A DNA stretch of 64,000 nucleotides, taken from contig JAKCPI010001634.1 in assembly GCA_023213315.1 (NCBI GenBank), positions 87,241 through 151,240 on the forward strand, in the 5' to 3' direction. Positions 1 through 12,330 of the stretch are shown piece by piece. Every line of letters starts with the position of its first letter. Positions within the stretch are counted from its first letter, which is position 1. Source of the DNA: Euborellia annulipes (taxonomy: Eukaryota > Arthropoda > Insecta > Dermaptera > Anisolabididae). The notes below the pieces were generated by a model that worked only from the letters and a program-made list of their open reading frames with translations, was not told the origin of the DNA and ran no database searches. The position numbers were made by a program, and so were the translations under genes.

Positions 1-778
1 CCTTTCAAACCAATATGTAGAAAAATGGGGATGGATTAACAGTTTTGAATAAATTTATTTATTATCTCAACCTCAATTAATCAATAAATGTCTTTACCCA
101 GGAAAATTCTGATTATTCTATAACGAATAAGGCAAACACAGATGGAGGGAGGCTTGTGTGCTCAAACCTCTCACTCCCCTCCTCCCATGGGATCTGAACA
201 ATACAATTTATAATATAAAAATTCTTAAAATTTTCAATAAATTTTTCAAGCCTTTCCTCTTTAATATCTACCTAGGGTGAGGGGTTCAAATCCCCTTGCA
301 ACCTGAAATTTCGAGATAAAATTTCAGGCACAGGAGCTACTGGTTGCCTCAAGGTCTCGCCTATTGGCTGTTGGCGAAGGTAATAATTCCTACTACAGAC
401 GTATTAATAAGAAAGTATTTGCATGATAATAATGTTAGCCTTGGATACACAATATCGGAATTGAGAACTTTTAAGAAATATATATATACAACAAAGATGA
501 TATAATAATAAAAAAATAATGAAAAAATGTATTATAATAACTTTGAAGATATTTATTAAAGGTTCTGGAAATGGTTTCTGTCGAAACAGTGATCCAAGAC
601 CCTCATTGTTTAGGTGCAAATAAACCTCCTACAAATTATTACCTTGGCCAATCAGATATCTTTAGTGATATCAGGGGAAATACTTTCATTTGACAATAAG
701 AGGATGCAGCCAATAATAAAAAAAATCTTTAATCAGGAACGTTTTGGGAAGAATCTACCATGTCATAGCCTTTTAAAG

Positions 779-955
779 CTGGATGCACACCGATTGAGCA
801 AAACTGCTTAATGAAAAAACATTTTTGACGAATCGTGCTTAAAACTGTTTTTTTTCAATGATTTTAATATAGGGCAAAGCACACCGATTAAGCAAAACCA
901 AAAAACACATTTGAGCATGATTCGACATCATTGAATAAAATGTTTTGTCATTGGG
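779..955. repeat. R3 repeat, copy 1
   Basis: Has GCACACCGATTGAGCAAAAC twice in variant form and a GTTTTGTCATTGGGCGTTTT end. Terminal repeats are less clear than in other copies. Confidence 0.5.
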
Positions 956-2679
956 CGTTTTATATATATATAAGGGACATAAAAATCTGAAATGGTCTGG
1001 TAGTTCCTTGCCGAAAATTTTCTTTTTTTTAAATAAAAGCTCTTATTATTATTAACTACGTCCGTTTCTTGTCAAATGAATTCTTTAATATAATTTCATG
1101 AGATTTTACTAAAATACTGTTTTAGTCAAGGACTTATTTACCAAAGTATCTAGGAATGCAGTCAATGAAAAAAATTTATGATTTTTTCATGTCATTCAAC
1201 GATCGTTTTCCCAATCAGTTTCATTGAACTGATTTTTAGGGGGAGAAGGGGTTTAGATTTAATTCCCTTGATAGGCAAGCTTACCCACATAAACATAAAA
1301 AGGTTCAGTCTGTACTTTGTGAGAATTACAATAATGGATCATTCCCAAGATTAAAAGATCATATATTGTGTTAATCCTCCATCTAAATAAATCTCCGCAA
1401 AATATATATTTAATGAATATTTCACACACGGTGAATCCCACTCTTAATTTATGAATTGGAATATTCAAGAAACAAATTTTCTAATAAAAACATTTTAATA
1501 ATTTTAATTTAATTTGATTTTTTATAAAATATAATTTAAATCATCAAAACCTAAAAAAAAAAAAAAATTAGAAATTTTTATAAAAAAAAAGAAAATTCGT
1601 TCAGCTCTCTTCTATAAAATTAGATATTAATAAAAAGTAATTTTTTTATTTTGCAATCAACATTATTATGATTTACGCAAATGTTAATTCAAAAGGAATT
1701 AATTATTTAAATCCTTTTGAAATAAAAACGTTTATTTATTTATTTATTTTTTTAATTTAATTCGTACTAAACTGGAATATAAATAAAAAAAATAATAAAT
1801 CTAAACTTCTTTCTTATTCACTCACTTTAACCTCCGAAATGGGCATGAAAGAAAAAAATAATGAAAATAAAAAAAAAAAAAAATACAAAACGTGACTGAA
1901 CAGATGAACTTTGATCAAACTTGACCTGTCGCTTATCTAATCTTACTCTACTATTATTTTATTTTTTTGTTTATTTATTTTTTTAATTTCTTCAGAAATG
2001 TCTTTTTTTCCGGGCACTCTCGTCCCCAATTTCGATTTCTCAGGAGCCTCTCATCTCTCAGCTTTCTTTGAGCAATGCATTATGGCTTTCATGATACCCT
2101 AATTGTGTGTATTTTGCATGACAAACCACCTATCTCACCTATAGGCCTATATACAAAAAATAAATGAAAAAAATCTTAATAAATAATTAATGAACAACAA
2201 CAAAAGCATCAACAAAAACACAAAAACACCTATGGTTTTTTTTAAATAAATATATATATTTTAAATAAATTAAAGTGTTTAAATTTTAAACATCCTATTT
2301 ATATAAATATTCTTAACTAAAAGTTTACATTGAAAACTAAATAGATAAATAAAAACATTCATAAATTTGTAATTATTAGATAAATTCATGTAAGAGGGAG
2401 TAGGAGTGGCCGTCTATACGTATTTAAAAAAAAAACTAGACTATTATAAAGAATTTTTCAATGCAGTTTTTTTTTAAATGAATTAAATTCATAATGGATT
2501 ATTGGGACAGAAAGTTAAATTTTTTAATGACTTATTAAAAAACTATGGAAATTAAATTTTTTGTTATTAAGCAAAAAACAGAAAACAAACTGTCCCAATA
2601 ATCTTAAAATTTTTTAAAATTTAAAAATGAATTTATATTATTATTTTTAATCACACATTAATTAAGGAAAATTTAAAGT

Positions 2680-2960
2680 AAGTTTAGATGGTTTATTTAA
2701 AAATTAACTGTCAAATAGTTCATCACACTTGCAAAAGATGGCAGGTTAGTCTAACAGCCGGTATTCTCAGATCCCCTATTAGCCTATATTTATATATTTT
2801 TATGCTTTTATAAATGATACATAATATATAAATATTAGCTACCATTCCGACATCTTTTGGCAAATTTTCGTAATAGGTGGTTTTGTTTGGCTTTCTTTTT
2901 AGGACACATAACGCCATCTTATCGGCAAAAACATGAGTAACAGCTTCACTACTACTCCCC
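2680..2960 (+). repeat. R5 dispersed repeat, copy 1
   Basis: Shares AAACTGTCAAATAGTTCA-like start, GATGGCAGGTTAGTCTAACA and CGCCATCTTATCGGCAAAAA with 36290-36620. Confidence 0.65.
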
Positions 2961-5917
2961 GTAATAATAAAAAATACTAATTTAACAAACCCATTTAAAA
3001 AAAAGAGTTCTCAATGTAAACTCTCCTTTATTTTCCGAACTTTTTCTTAAATCCCCAATTCTCCTAAAATATATTTTTTATAAGATCTGGTTTTTTAGTA
3101 TTTAATAAAAAAAAATCAATATTAATAATAATAATTCTTATTATTCTAATAAAAAAAAAATAAATAAAGAAAAATATAATTTTGCATGGATTTTGTTATT
3201 TCTCTTTATTTCTGGACCGGTTTTTTCGTTTTCCAAAGTGGGGCACCCTCCAGCTCCAAGTATCAATGGCTCAGACCCTTCTATCTTTCGACTCGTCTCG
3301 CTCCGTACGTTTGTGTTCTCTCTATGTGTTTCTTTCATTTTTTTTTTCCTATTTTTTTTTACATTTTCGTTCATTATATCTTTATATATATATATATTTT
3401 TCTTTAATTTCCATTCCATCTATCTCTTAACTGTTATTTATTGTCACTTCGTTTCCTCCTCGATCACCGAAGAGAAAATTTTTTTTATTTTATTAAAGAA
3501 TAATTTTAAATATAATTAAGGTGTGAAAAAAAAAAAAATTTGAAATCAACATTATCTTAAAAAGCCCTTAAAAAGCCCTTATAAAAAGCTAGATAGAATA
3601 AATGAATACCTGGAAAGACATCCAGAATTTAGTTTCCATACTGTTATTGATTTATTCATTGATCGGACATAAATGAAATAAATGGATTCCGATAGTCATT
3701 AATCCAAGTGAGAACTTGTGACGAAATTCCAAGTATTCTGAAAAAAAAAATTGATTAATGTAATGAACGTTGATGATAATATCAAAGTGTCAATTTAGAT
3801 GCTAGGAATATAAATTCAATTATTATCTAAAAATTTCTGAGACGTTGAATTATTTAAATTAGAGTATCAAAATCTTTCATATGTTAGTCTCAGACTGAGT
3901 TTAGTAATGAGATAATGGTAAAAATGACTATCGCCCACTGACGTTTTTATTAAGTGTATATTCAAAGCAAACTTTATATTTAATTTCTAATATATAATAT
4001 ATATTGTGTATTATTTATATATATTATATACAGTAAAGTTCTAATATATATATACCGGGTGGGCCAATAGTGCGTGGACGGAAGATTGTGGGCTTATTAA
4101 CCGACATTTTTAAAGTTTCTCGATGGTGCATAATGTGGGCCTTTAGGGCTACAAATTTAAAATATTTTCGTTCCAATTGCACCCTATATACAGGGTGGTC
4201 CATATCAAAGTTATGTTTTTTTAAATGGAACGCCCTGTTTATTATTGCATATTTGGATTCTACGGCCAATTTTAGTATGACTTTATGTCATCCAATGTAT
4301 TCTAAAACAAACCGTTTAGCCGCAAATCGGGTTTTTGTGAAAAAACTGCTGTTTGGAAAAAAATTGAATATCGAGCGAACTATAAAACTTAGGGGACTGT
4401 TCTTTTGTGAGGTTACTAACCATGAAATGTACTAATATAGGCCAGATGGGCAACCCGTAATTATTCTTGTGTTGGGAGATATAGCTATGCCAATTCGGAA
4501 AATTTCAATCATGGATAACTTGATTATTTCAAATGGAACATGCTACTTTTCTTTATGCCATGGGACGTAGAATTTAATTAGCTTTCAGATGATATAAGGT
4601 TGTCTATATCTATCTTTGATAATTTTATTTTTATTTCAAAATATCTGATTAATTTGACTTACGAATGGAGTAAACAATTAAAAAAACAATCCAAATGCAA
4701 AATACAATTGTAATAAATGGAAAAGATATGATAGATATTCGAAAATCTATTTAACTTTCCTTTAAAATCATTTATTTTAATGGTAAAGAATTCCTTATAC
4801 AGTAGTTTCTTCAACAAGACTTATGCTTGATTATCAAGGAAGATAAGGTTCAATCAACAATTCACTTTGAAGTTTATTGATTCATAAATGTTGAAATTTT
4901 GGCAGCTCTTTTGATTGACTTTGGAAGAAGAAAAAGAGGCAACTGAAATTTTTTAATCAATTTGGACTCTTTCTCAAATCACACATTCAAAACACCTTAA
5001 TCGTATTTATATATTAATTTATTATTTATTCTTTTGGGGAATTTATTTATTTATTTCTGTTTTTGTTATTATAAATGAAATCTTACCATTAAAATATTTC
5101 AAAAAAAAAAAAAAAAATCTATATAGAACTAAAATGAAACAATAATTAAAAAGAAAAGTTCTCTGCTTTAAACAACTGGGACGGAAATCTTGGTGGCTAA
5201 AAATGTCTTTTGTCGTGCATGATTCAGTGCCAAGTTGTTGCAAGGAGAGGGCGCCAAGTAAAACCAGCAATTAAACTGCAACCCTTAAAGCCCGGCGAGG
5301 CCAATGGTAAGCACCCTTTAAGGTAAACTAAACTAAAGTGCTTAAAACAACAACTAAATAAAAAAAAAAACCAAAAACGTCCCAACAAGTAAAGTCCTAA
5401 AAAAAAATTAAAAAAACATTCTCCTTGCATACTGATCTTTTTTTTCTTCTTTTTTTCTTTTTTTTAGGGCACCCAAATTTACACATAATAATTATTTTTA
5501 TTTAAAAAATAAATATATCATCCTAATAATAAATAAATGAATGAGTTTATTTTTGTTTGAATTTAATAATGCATCTAATTTTTAAGGCATTCTTTGGTTC
5601 GGCTTTATTTTATTTTTATCATTTTCTCTCTCTCTTCTTTATTTATTTATTTATTCACTTGATTAAATTTTGTAGCCTAGCGTTGAGAGGAAATTTTATT
5701 AAAACGTTTGCTCTTAGATTACGCTTCAAACTTTTTCAACGAATTTTTCTTATAGAAGATCAAGAAGTTACGCGAATAAATTAAAAAATAAAATTACGTT
5801 TTGACTTTGATTTTGATTATAATTTTTTTGGTTTTTTGATAATTGGATTTGAATTATTTTTCAGGTGACATTCCTTCGTTTGTAATAGCTGCTTCATCAT
5901 AAAAGAATATGTTCAGC

Positions 5918-6578
5918 AGGGTCGCCGTTATTTTGAAAAAGGTGAAATTTTATTGATCTCCACCCGGTAATTGGTTTAGAATGTCAAAAAAATGAGCCAT
6001 GAATTTTTTCAACCCGTGCTGGTAAGCAGTTGAAATTAAGCACGGGTTTTAAATGGGCTTTTCTGACTTTAGAAAAAATAAAAAATTGAATTTTTGATAG
6101 CAAATTTCAGCTCAGCAACCCCAAAATCGTAAGTATAGCAAGTTACATAATTTTAAAAAGAAATTTCTAAAAGTTACGTTCGAAAGTCTATTAGTGTCAG
6201 AAAAGCCCATTTAAAACCCGTGTTAAATTTTATTATAACTGCTTACCGGCACGGGTTTTTTTTTAACTCTTTTCGGCTACTGAGGCCATTTAGGGGGATG
6301 ACTTTGTTATATATATTTTTAAATTACAAAGTATCGATGGCTACCGGGGGGACGTTCCACACGCTCGGGGTCACCAATTCCTCCGCGCTTGGCATTGCTT
6401 AACTGCAACGATTGTGGTGACTGTTGCTCTTCTCCGTTGCCAGGCCCTCCGGCCCCGGCACGGGTTATTTTGGTTGGGAAAATCTGTACAAATTCAAGGT
6501 TCATTTTTTTGAAGTTCTAAACAAATTTCCGGGTGAAGGTCGATAAAATTACACCTTTTTCAAAATAAGGGCCACCCT
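5918..6578. mobile_element. Foldback/TIR element with a GC-rich interior
   Basis: Terminal inverted repeats begin AGGGTCGCCGTTATTTTG at 5918 and end with the near-complement at 6578; both arms continue through AAAAAGGTGNAATTTTAT. A second inverted pair lies inside (CCCGTGC...GGTAAGCAG at 6014-6030 and its complement at 6238-6257). The internal block at about 6330-6470 is strikingly GC-rich against its surroundings. No transposase is present. Target duplication not clear. Confidence 0.7.
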
Positions 6579-7490
6579 AATGTAACACTATAGAAATATA
6601 TATATGAAGGCAAAATTTTCCTCAAATTTTACTTCGAGGTGTATTTAACCAAAAAATTTTTCTCTATATATATATTGTATATATATATTTTCATTTAAAG
6701 TAACAGAAGAGATCTTAATATTCTCATTTTGTTATTAGGGAGAATACAATCTCATATGATGAAGCAAAACGAGCGTTTGATCATTAAACGAGGACAGTGA
6801 AGGAATGATCATTGATTCATATTCAAATCTATAAAAAATGTTTTTTCTCAGTCGGTGATGAATCTTTAAAGAGCTCTCTCAAGTTTAGATTATTTACAGG
6901 TGAATTCATTTAAATGGCTTGGTAAGCTAAAACGAAAATGCCAAGGAAGAGAACAAATTATTATTTTGCAAATAAACATCGCCAATCCCATCCAAGCTTG
7001 TTATTCTAAAGATCATGTCATATCTAACAATCAACTAATAAAAATTTTAAAGAAAAGTCTAAAACAAAAAGTATTCAATATTCAGTATGTAGAAGTGTAC
7101 GGAATAGAAGTTCTATTAATGAGTGATGACGAGAGAATTAATTATATTCCGAAACTCCTCTATCTAGGGTGTAGGAAGGAAAAAACAAGTTTTTTTTCCA
7201 AATGAGTATTATTCCTAATATTATAAAAGAATAAAAAAAGAGCCTTTGTGCCTTTGAAATATTGAGAATAAAACTCATTTAGAAAAATAAAAAAACTTGT
7301 TTTGTTTTTTACTTCATACATCGTTGCCGAAAAATCAGCGTGATAGAGTTTCGGAAGATATTTATAAAGTGAATTCAAATAATGGTATTTTCGGATTAAC
7401 TTTCATCGCTGACCTTAACAAATCGTTTCAGCGGATGTGAATTCTAAATTTATTAATATCGTCTTGAAAAATTCAAAGTCCGCACACTTC

Positions 7491-7800
7491 TGCATATCTT
7501 CTTCTTCTTTCTTCGCCTGATTATTCCCGCGGTGCGCGGTCGGCGGAATTTGTCATTCATGGGTTTTAGTAACCGGGAAGGAGTAGGACAGGCAGGCCCG
7601 TACGGTCCGACGCCTGTTAAAAATATAGAAGGGAAGAGACTGACAAAGAACAGAAGTACTGCCAGTCCTAGCTAGGGCAGCTCGTGGTCGCGATCCACGA
7701 ACCCACAAGATGCCACTGAGCTCACTTCTGTGTCTCTGGGGGTCTAAAAAATTTCAAAAGGGAAAAGCAGTAGGCTACATTGACAGGCCATGCCAAGGGC
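7491..7800 (+). repeat. GC-rich dispersed repeat, long copy
   Basis: Opens with CTTCTTCTTT and then TTATTCCCGCGGTGCG followed by GGTCGGCGG. The same opening recurs at 46401-46451 and 52905-52950. This copy continues through about 250 bp of mixed composition (CAGGCCCGTACGGTCC, AGGGCAGCTCGTGG). Its class is not recognised. Confidence 0.6.
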
Positions 7801-8584
7801 AACCAAAATCGAGAAAAATTAAGTCTGCTGAACCAACAAAAAGGAAAATATTCGTCGTTTTCTCTTCGAGTTTAATAATAGAAAAATAAACAGCATCAAT
7901 TGCGCAAACTTTTCAAGAGACCGAGGGCTATTTCTTTTTTATCACAGTTCATTCGTTCTGTTAATTCTTCTCGGAGAAGAGCTTGCAATTACAATTCATT
8001 GAATTTGATTCGGTGACCAAAGCGGATATCACTCAAGTCAAATAAACCTTCTCTAAAGCGGGCAAATCACTTTCTGCTGTTTTATCGGCAATAAAGTCTT
8101 CCTCTATGGCCTTGATGTTACTAGCGTTTCTTGAGCTATTATTAAACTCAAAGGATTTCGACTATGTTCGTTTTTGAAGTTTCAATATTTAAATTTATAT
8201 ATATATTCGATACAAAAATAGAAAAAGAATATAAGGAAATTATTTCAAGATAAAATTATTTATTGACTAGTTTGGGACCGAAACGTCGAGTTCTAAAAAG
8301 TACTTTTGTCTTGAAATCATTTCCATATTTTCTATATCTTTTCCACAATACCTGACTGGTAAAAAATATTCTCCTTATCCAGATAAAGGAACTTATTCTT
8401 CAATCCAACATATTTTTATTTTATTGGTAAATCATATTGTTGGTGACAAAATTGCTGACTCCTTTATCATTCGTCATTTGCTCGCAGATGATTTACACAA
8501 TCCAGCGGTGAATATTTCTGTGTATTAGACAATTTCCTCCTTTTCTGCTGCTTCTTTCATGGGATCTGGAAAGAAACATCCAAT

Positions 8585-8799
8585 CAGTGGCGTAGGGCTG
8601 CAGCCCCCTCACCGAAATCCTAAAATATCTTTTAGCACAACTCTAAAATATTTCAGAATTGTTTAGGTAGTCTTAGATAAAATTTTCCGGGGGGACCCCA
8701 GGTCCTCCCTTTCCATCAGGGGGTATTCCATACCCCCCAAACCTCCCTGATACTCATCAGCTGTCCCCCCACCAAAATAAATTTATAGATACGCCACTG
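8585..8799. mobile_element. hAT-type MITE
   Basis: Starts CAGTGGCGTAG and ends CTACGCCACTG-like (ATACGCCACTG). Flanked by 8-bp target duplications CATCCAAT (8577-8584) and TATCCAAT (8800-8807), one mismatch. Short, no coding capacity; interior rich in C and G runs. Confidence 0.75.
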
Positions 8800-9735
8800 T
8801 ATCCAATGATATGGCAATAAGCTATGAAAATCGTGTCAAAACGTAATTCTTATTAAGCCTGGTCTCTAAAAAGAATTTACTTAAAATATAAAGAAAAAAT
8901 TAAATAATCTAATAAATTTCAAATTAAAAAATATCATTTAAACAAATAAGATAATTTTCTACTTTTCTGTCTTATCTTTCATTAAAAAATCTTTTATTTT
9001 TATGCTGCTAATTTTTTGATCTTTTTCAATTTTCATTTTTTTTTTCGCTTTAAGATTTTCAATTTTTCAAAACTAAAAATTTTCAGCATGATTTTTTTTA
9101 TACACTCTTTATATAGAAAAATTTTTTAAGCCTAAAAATCACATTAAAATAATTTTATAAAAAAAAAAAATTTAATAAATCAAATAATATTCTGAGATAA
9201 CATTTAAAGTAAATTATTTCGAAAAAAAAAAAAAAAAATGATAAAATAAAGAAATAAAAATGTTTTAAAAAAACAAATCAAATATGGCAAGATTTTTTTG
9301 GGTTTTTTATATTCATAATAAAAACGTCGACATATGAACAAAAATTTTGCTCACATGTCTGGATTTTTTTTTTCATAAATTGAGGAGGCTACGATAGTTG
9401 GTAGTCTATTTATAGTTTTGTGGCGATTTACTTTAGATGTTGCCTGAGTAATTTACTTTTTTTTTTTTAATGAATGTGTGTTACAGTAATGTTGATTGTA
9501 TTTATATATCATTATTAGAGATTTTTTGCATCTATATGTTGTCTATTTTTATTGTTATATGATTTTTTTTTTCTTACTAAGGTGAGAATTTGTTATAAAT
9601 TTTTCAATGAAGCAAGTATTTAATTTTTATTAAAGGTTTTTTTGACAAAATCAGGGGTACATGCTCTTGTGTGTGCGCGTGTGCGTGCGTGTGTGGCTCG
9701 GTGTGTTTGGGGTGTGCCTGGGCTGAACATTACAG

Positions 9736-12330
9736 GAACATATTTCAACTGTATCATGTTTATGGTGGCCTCTTCGGTTGTGCTCACCGTCGTTGTGCTC
9801 AACTATCATCATCGGACGGCGGATATCCACGAAATGCCTCAATGGGTGAGTTTTCAAAAATATATCAGAGAATGATGAGTTAAATATGATTTTTCCATTT
9901 CCTTTTATCCTGCCCTTAAGGTTATGACGAAGATTGTGAGTCTGTAGACATGATTGCGGTAGAACGGTTTAATGAATTCAAAGAAAATTGTATGTAAAAA
10001 AATCTGGTGTGATGGTCGCACAGCACACAACTTTCTCTTCAGTAATCGAAAGTTGTGTTCTGTGCATGTCACACCAGATTTTTTGTATCGGCATATATTT
10101 AGTATCCTCCGATATATTAGAATTAAAGATGTAAAATTTATTAGCTTAGAAAAATATTTATCTTTTGTTATCATGGCAACCATTTCTCCTATCTTTCCTA
10201 TGAAATACAAGAGCAAAGTGATCTTCAAACAATTTTGAGAGCAAAATGAGAATATACATTTGAAAGAGCATCTAAAAAATAATTGATTTTTGAATTTTAA
10301 ACAAAATCGTTATAGCAAATTTTGAGAAAATAAAAAAAAACTAAAAAAGTGCATCAGTAAAGTACTAGTACTCTTTTGGCGATTTTGTCCAAAAGCTTCG
10401 TGTTAGGTGCCAAGAGGATGCCTAACTTAAATATAAAATTTCAACTTCCTAACTCTTTTCGTTCTTGAGATATTTTATTCCGCCGTTCCGGACAAAATTT
10501 ATTTGTTCATTCTCAGTCCTTGAAGGCTTTTAGGCACAAAGTTGTAATCGTTCTTGATGCTATTTTTAGCTCTTGGTCTCTAAAAGACTCTCACCTTTTT
10601 ATAAAATGGACATGTGCAAACTTTTGTGCATCATTAACAATTACAACTTTGTGCCTAAAATGAATTTAAGCATTCAGACTGAAGATGGACAAATAAATTT
10701 TGTCCGAAACGTCTCCTTCGGCATTTGGCATACAAAGGTTCTATTTTCTTTTCTGCTCCTGTACTTGCTCTTTCGTCTTACAAATATATATATATAATAA
10801 TTCCACCAGAAAGTTTCATGACAAGTGAAGCCATTGAATTTCCACTTTTCAACAAAGGACTATTATTATTTTTATTATTGGTTCTATTTTGTGTTAAACA
10901 TTGATTCATATTCTGAATAATTTTTTTTGATAAGGATTTCATTTATCAAAATATCAAAACGAGGGGTATAGCGATATTTCATACCTTAACTAAAATCTAA
11001 GTTCTGCGATGATCTAATTTTGTCCAGAAATATATACAATACCTCGCTGATCAACACAATTTCTTATCAATGAAACTTTTTTTTTTCATCTTACTTTTTT
11101 TATGAAAACATAATATGTGGAGAGTTGAGGATTAGAAGGGGTCTATGACCCATTTTTTTTTTTGTCATTTTAACTTTTATGTAAATATATTATGCATAAA
11201 GTCGTAAATGGCTTACAAAAAAATTGTCCATAGAACCCTTCTAATTCTCAACTCTTCATTTTATAACACCGTCCCGTTTTTGACATTACAATGTCACAAG
11301 ACAATATGGTCAGTCTACTTTTAAATATCCTCTTTATAAAAAAAACTTTTATTATTGCTTAAACCTTATAAATTGAATTTTGATCAGAAATTATTTTGAT
11401 ATTATCCTTACCAAAAATTATTCGTAATATACCAGGTAAATGAATTCTATCACATGTGATGTGACATTTGATCACATGTGCACTTGCACTATGTGTATAA
11501 TTCCCAATAACTGAAGATGGCCAAATAAATTCAAGCCTAAACGTCTTATTCTGGGAGTTTTATTGAACCGGGATCATTCCAATTTGGCTGATATCTCCAT
11601 TCCTCCATTATTAATATAAATGAATTTTGAAAATTGGAAATTCAATAGATCACTTGTTGGTCCCCAACGAATTGTATAGAAGGTTAGCTTAATTGGAAAC
11701 AATATTGAAAAAGATGACTAATTATGATGCTTTCTTTTGTAGATAAAAAGTGTGTTCTTACAATGGCTTCCTTGGATACTGGGCATGTCCCGACCGGGGA
11801 AGAAAATCACCCGAAAAACAATCCTCATGTCGAATCGAATGAAAGAGCTCGAATTAAAAGAGCGTTCATCCAAATCCCTTCTGGCGAATGTGTTGGACAT
11901 TGACGACGACTTCCGGCACTGTGCCTCATCAAATAGTGCAGCTGCCGCAGCGGCCGCTGCAGCAGCAGGCGCATATCTACGTAATGCACCTAGTACAGCC
12001 ACATTGGAAGATATGGGTGCAACAAGTGGTGGAGGCAGTGCAAGTGCGCAACTGCAGGGGTCAGCCGCACCAGGGCCGCAGGCGGCCGCGGCAGCCGCTG
12101 CAGCTGCTGCTGCATGTAGCATTGCACAACGTGAATTACAGACGATTCTACGTGAGTTGCAATTTATTACCTCACGGATGCGTAAGGCCGACGAGGAGGC
12201 CGAGCTCATCAGCGATTGGAAATTTGCCGCTATGGTGGTTGATCGATTCTGTTTGATCATCTTCACGCTGTTCACGGTGATCGCCACCATTGCGGTACTC
12301 CTCTCCGCGCCCCACATCATCGTGCAATAA
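9736..12330 (+). CDS. nAChRalpha7: Nicotinic acetylcholine receptor alpha7-like subunit, last two coding exons (partial gene)
   Basis: Ligand-gated cation channel subunit of the neuronal plasma membrane. Two exons are visible: 9736-9845 (acceptor TTACAG, donor GTGAGT) and 11743-12330 (acceptor TTTTGTAG, stop TAA). The first encodes TM3 ([15 protein letters not shown]) and the start of the cytoplasmic loop ([15 protein letters not shown]). The second encodes [12 protein letters not shown], then [20 protein letters not shown], a variable loop, the amphipathic MA helix (about [18 protein letters not shown]), TM4 ([19 protein letters not shown]) and the C-terminal SAPHIIVQ. The wording matches the arthropod alpha7 subunit better than alpha5 or alpha6. 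The first exon needs one base (phase 1) from an upstream exon; I found no exon for the extracellular domain or TM1-TM2 in 1-9735. Oddity: two polyalanine runs in the loop (11938-11967 and 12082-12114). The 1.9-kb intron holds an R1 repeat and a Penelope-type foldback. An AATAAA overlaps the stop codon. Confidence 0.9.
9998..10485 (-). repeat. R1 dispersed repeat, copy a
   Basis: Starts with the R1 hairpin (AAATCTGGTGTGA... and complement at about 10000-10086, carrying CACAGCACACAACTTTC). An RFX X-box-like palindrome GTTATCATGGCAAC follows at 10167-10180, then GTACTAGTACTC and AACTCTTTTCGTTCTTGAG. Truncated at about 10485 by a Penelope-type foldback. Strand given relative to copies at 39400 and 63690. 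Inside the nAChR intron. Confidence 0.7.
10485..10795 (+). mobile_element. Penelope-type foldback with hammerhead-like motif
   Basis: Inverted arms meet near 10580-10620. The right arm has CTGAAGA (10679-10685), a 7-bp stem II (GGACAAA/TTTGTCC) and GAAAC-GTC ending 10713. The left arm has a decayed complement near 10485-10535. The right end is shared with the 41550 element (CTCCTTCGGCATTTGGCATA). Confidence 0.65.
11112..11262. repeat. Inverted repeat in nAChR intron
   Basis: GAGTTGAGGATTAGAAGGGG and the complement CCCTTCTAATTCTCAACTC, arms about 35 bp. Confidence 0.65.

Larger units (their letters stand above)
1..9600. other. AT-rich region without supported genes, upstream of the receptor exons
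   Basis: Mostly A/T runs and ATATAT tracts. Distinct items: R3-like repeat at 779-955, inverted pair at 2486-2603, R5 copy at 2680-2960, repeat with the GGGTGGGCC and CAGGGTGGTCC boxes at 4050-4450, foldback at 5918-6578, GC-rich repeat at 7491-7800, an inverted pair around 8235-8330 with an isolated CCGAAACGTC, and a hAT MITE at 8585-8799. A B-box-like GGTTCAAATCC lies at 280-290 without a matching A box. If the receptor gene extends upstream with usual arthropod structure, much of this is intron. Confidence 0.6.

Noticed and set aside
3141..3519. Four overlapping open frames on both strands
   Set aside because: Low-complexity T-rich sequence giving Phe/Ser/Tyr-rich peptides; no conserved motif.
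4050..4435. 121-aa frame beginning MRGRKIVGLLTD
   Set aside because: Overlaps a repeat with the GGGTGGGCC/CAGGGTGGTCC boxes common in arthropod non-coding repeats; the antisense strand is also open.
6319..6504. Gly/Pro-rich frame in the GC-rich block
   Set aside because: Lies inside a foldback element; no domain. Kept as a composition oddity only.
8274..8292. Isolated GGGACCGAAACGTCGAG as another ribozyme
   Set aside because: No CTGANGA within the expected distance upstream; half motif only.
11718..12320. 200-aa open frame antisense to the receptor exon
   Set aside because: Created by the GCN-rich polyalanine coding on the other strand; no splice or domain support.
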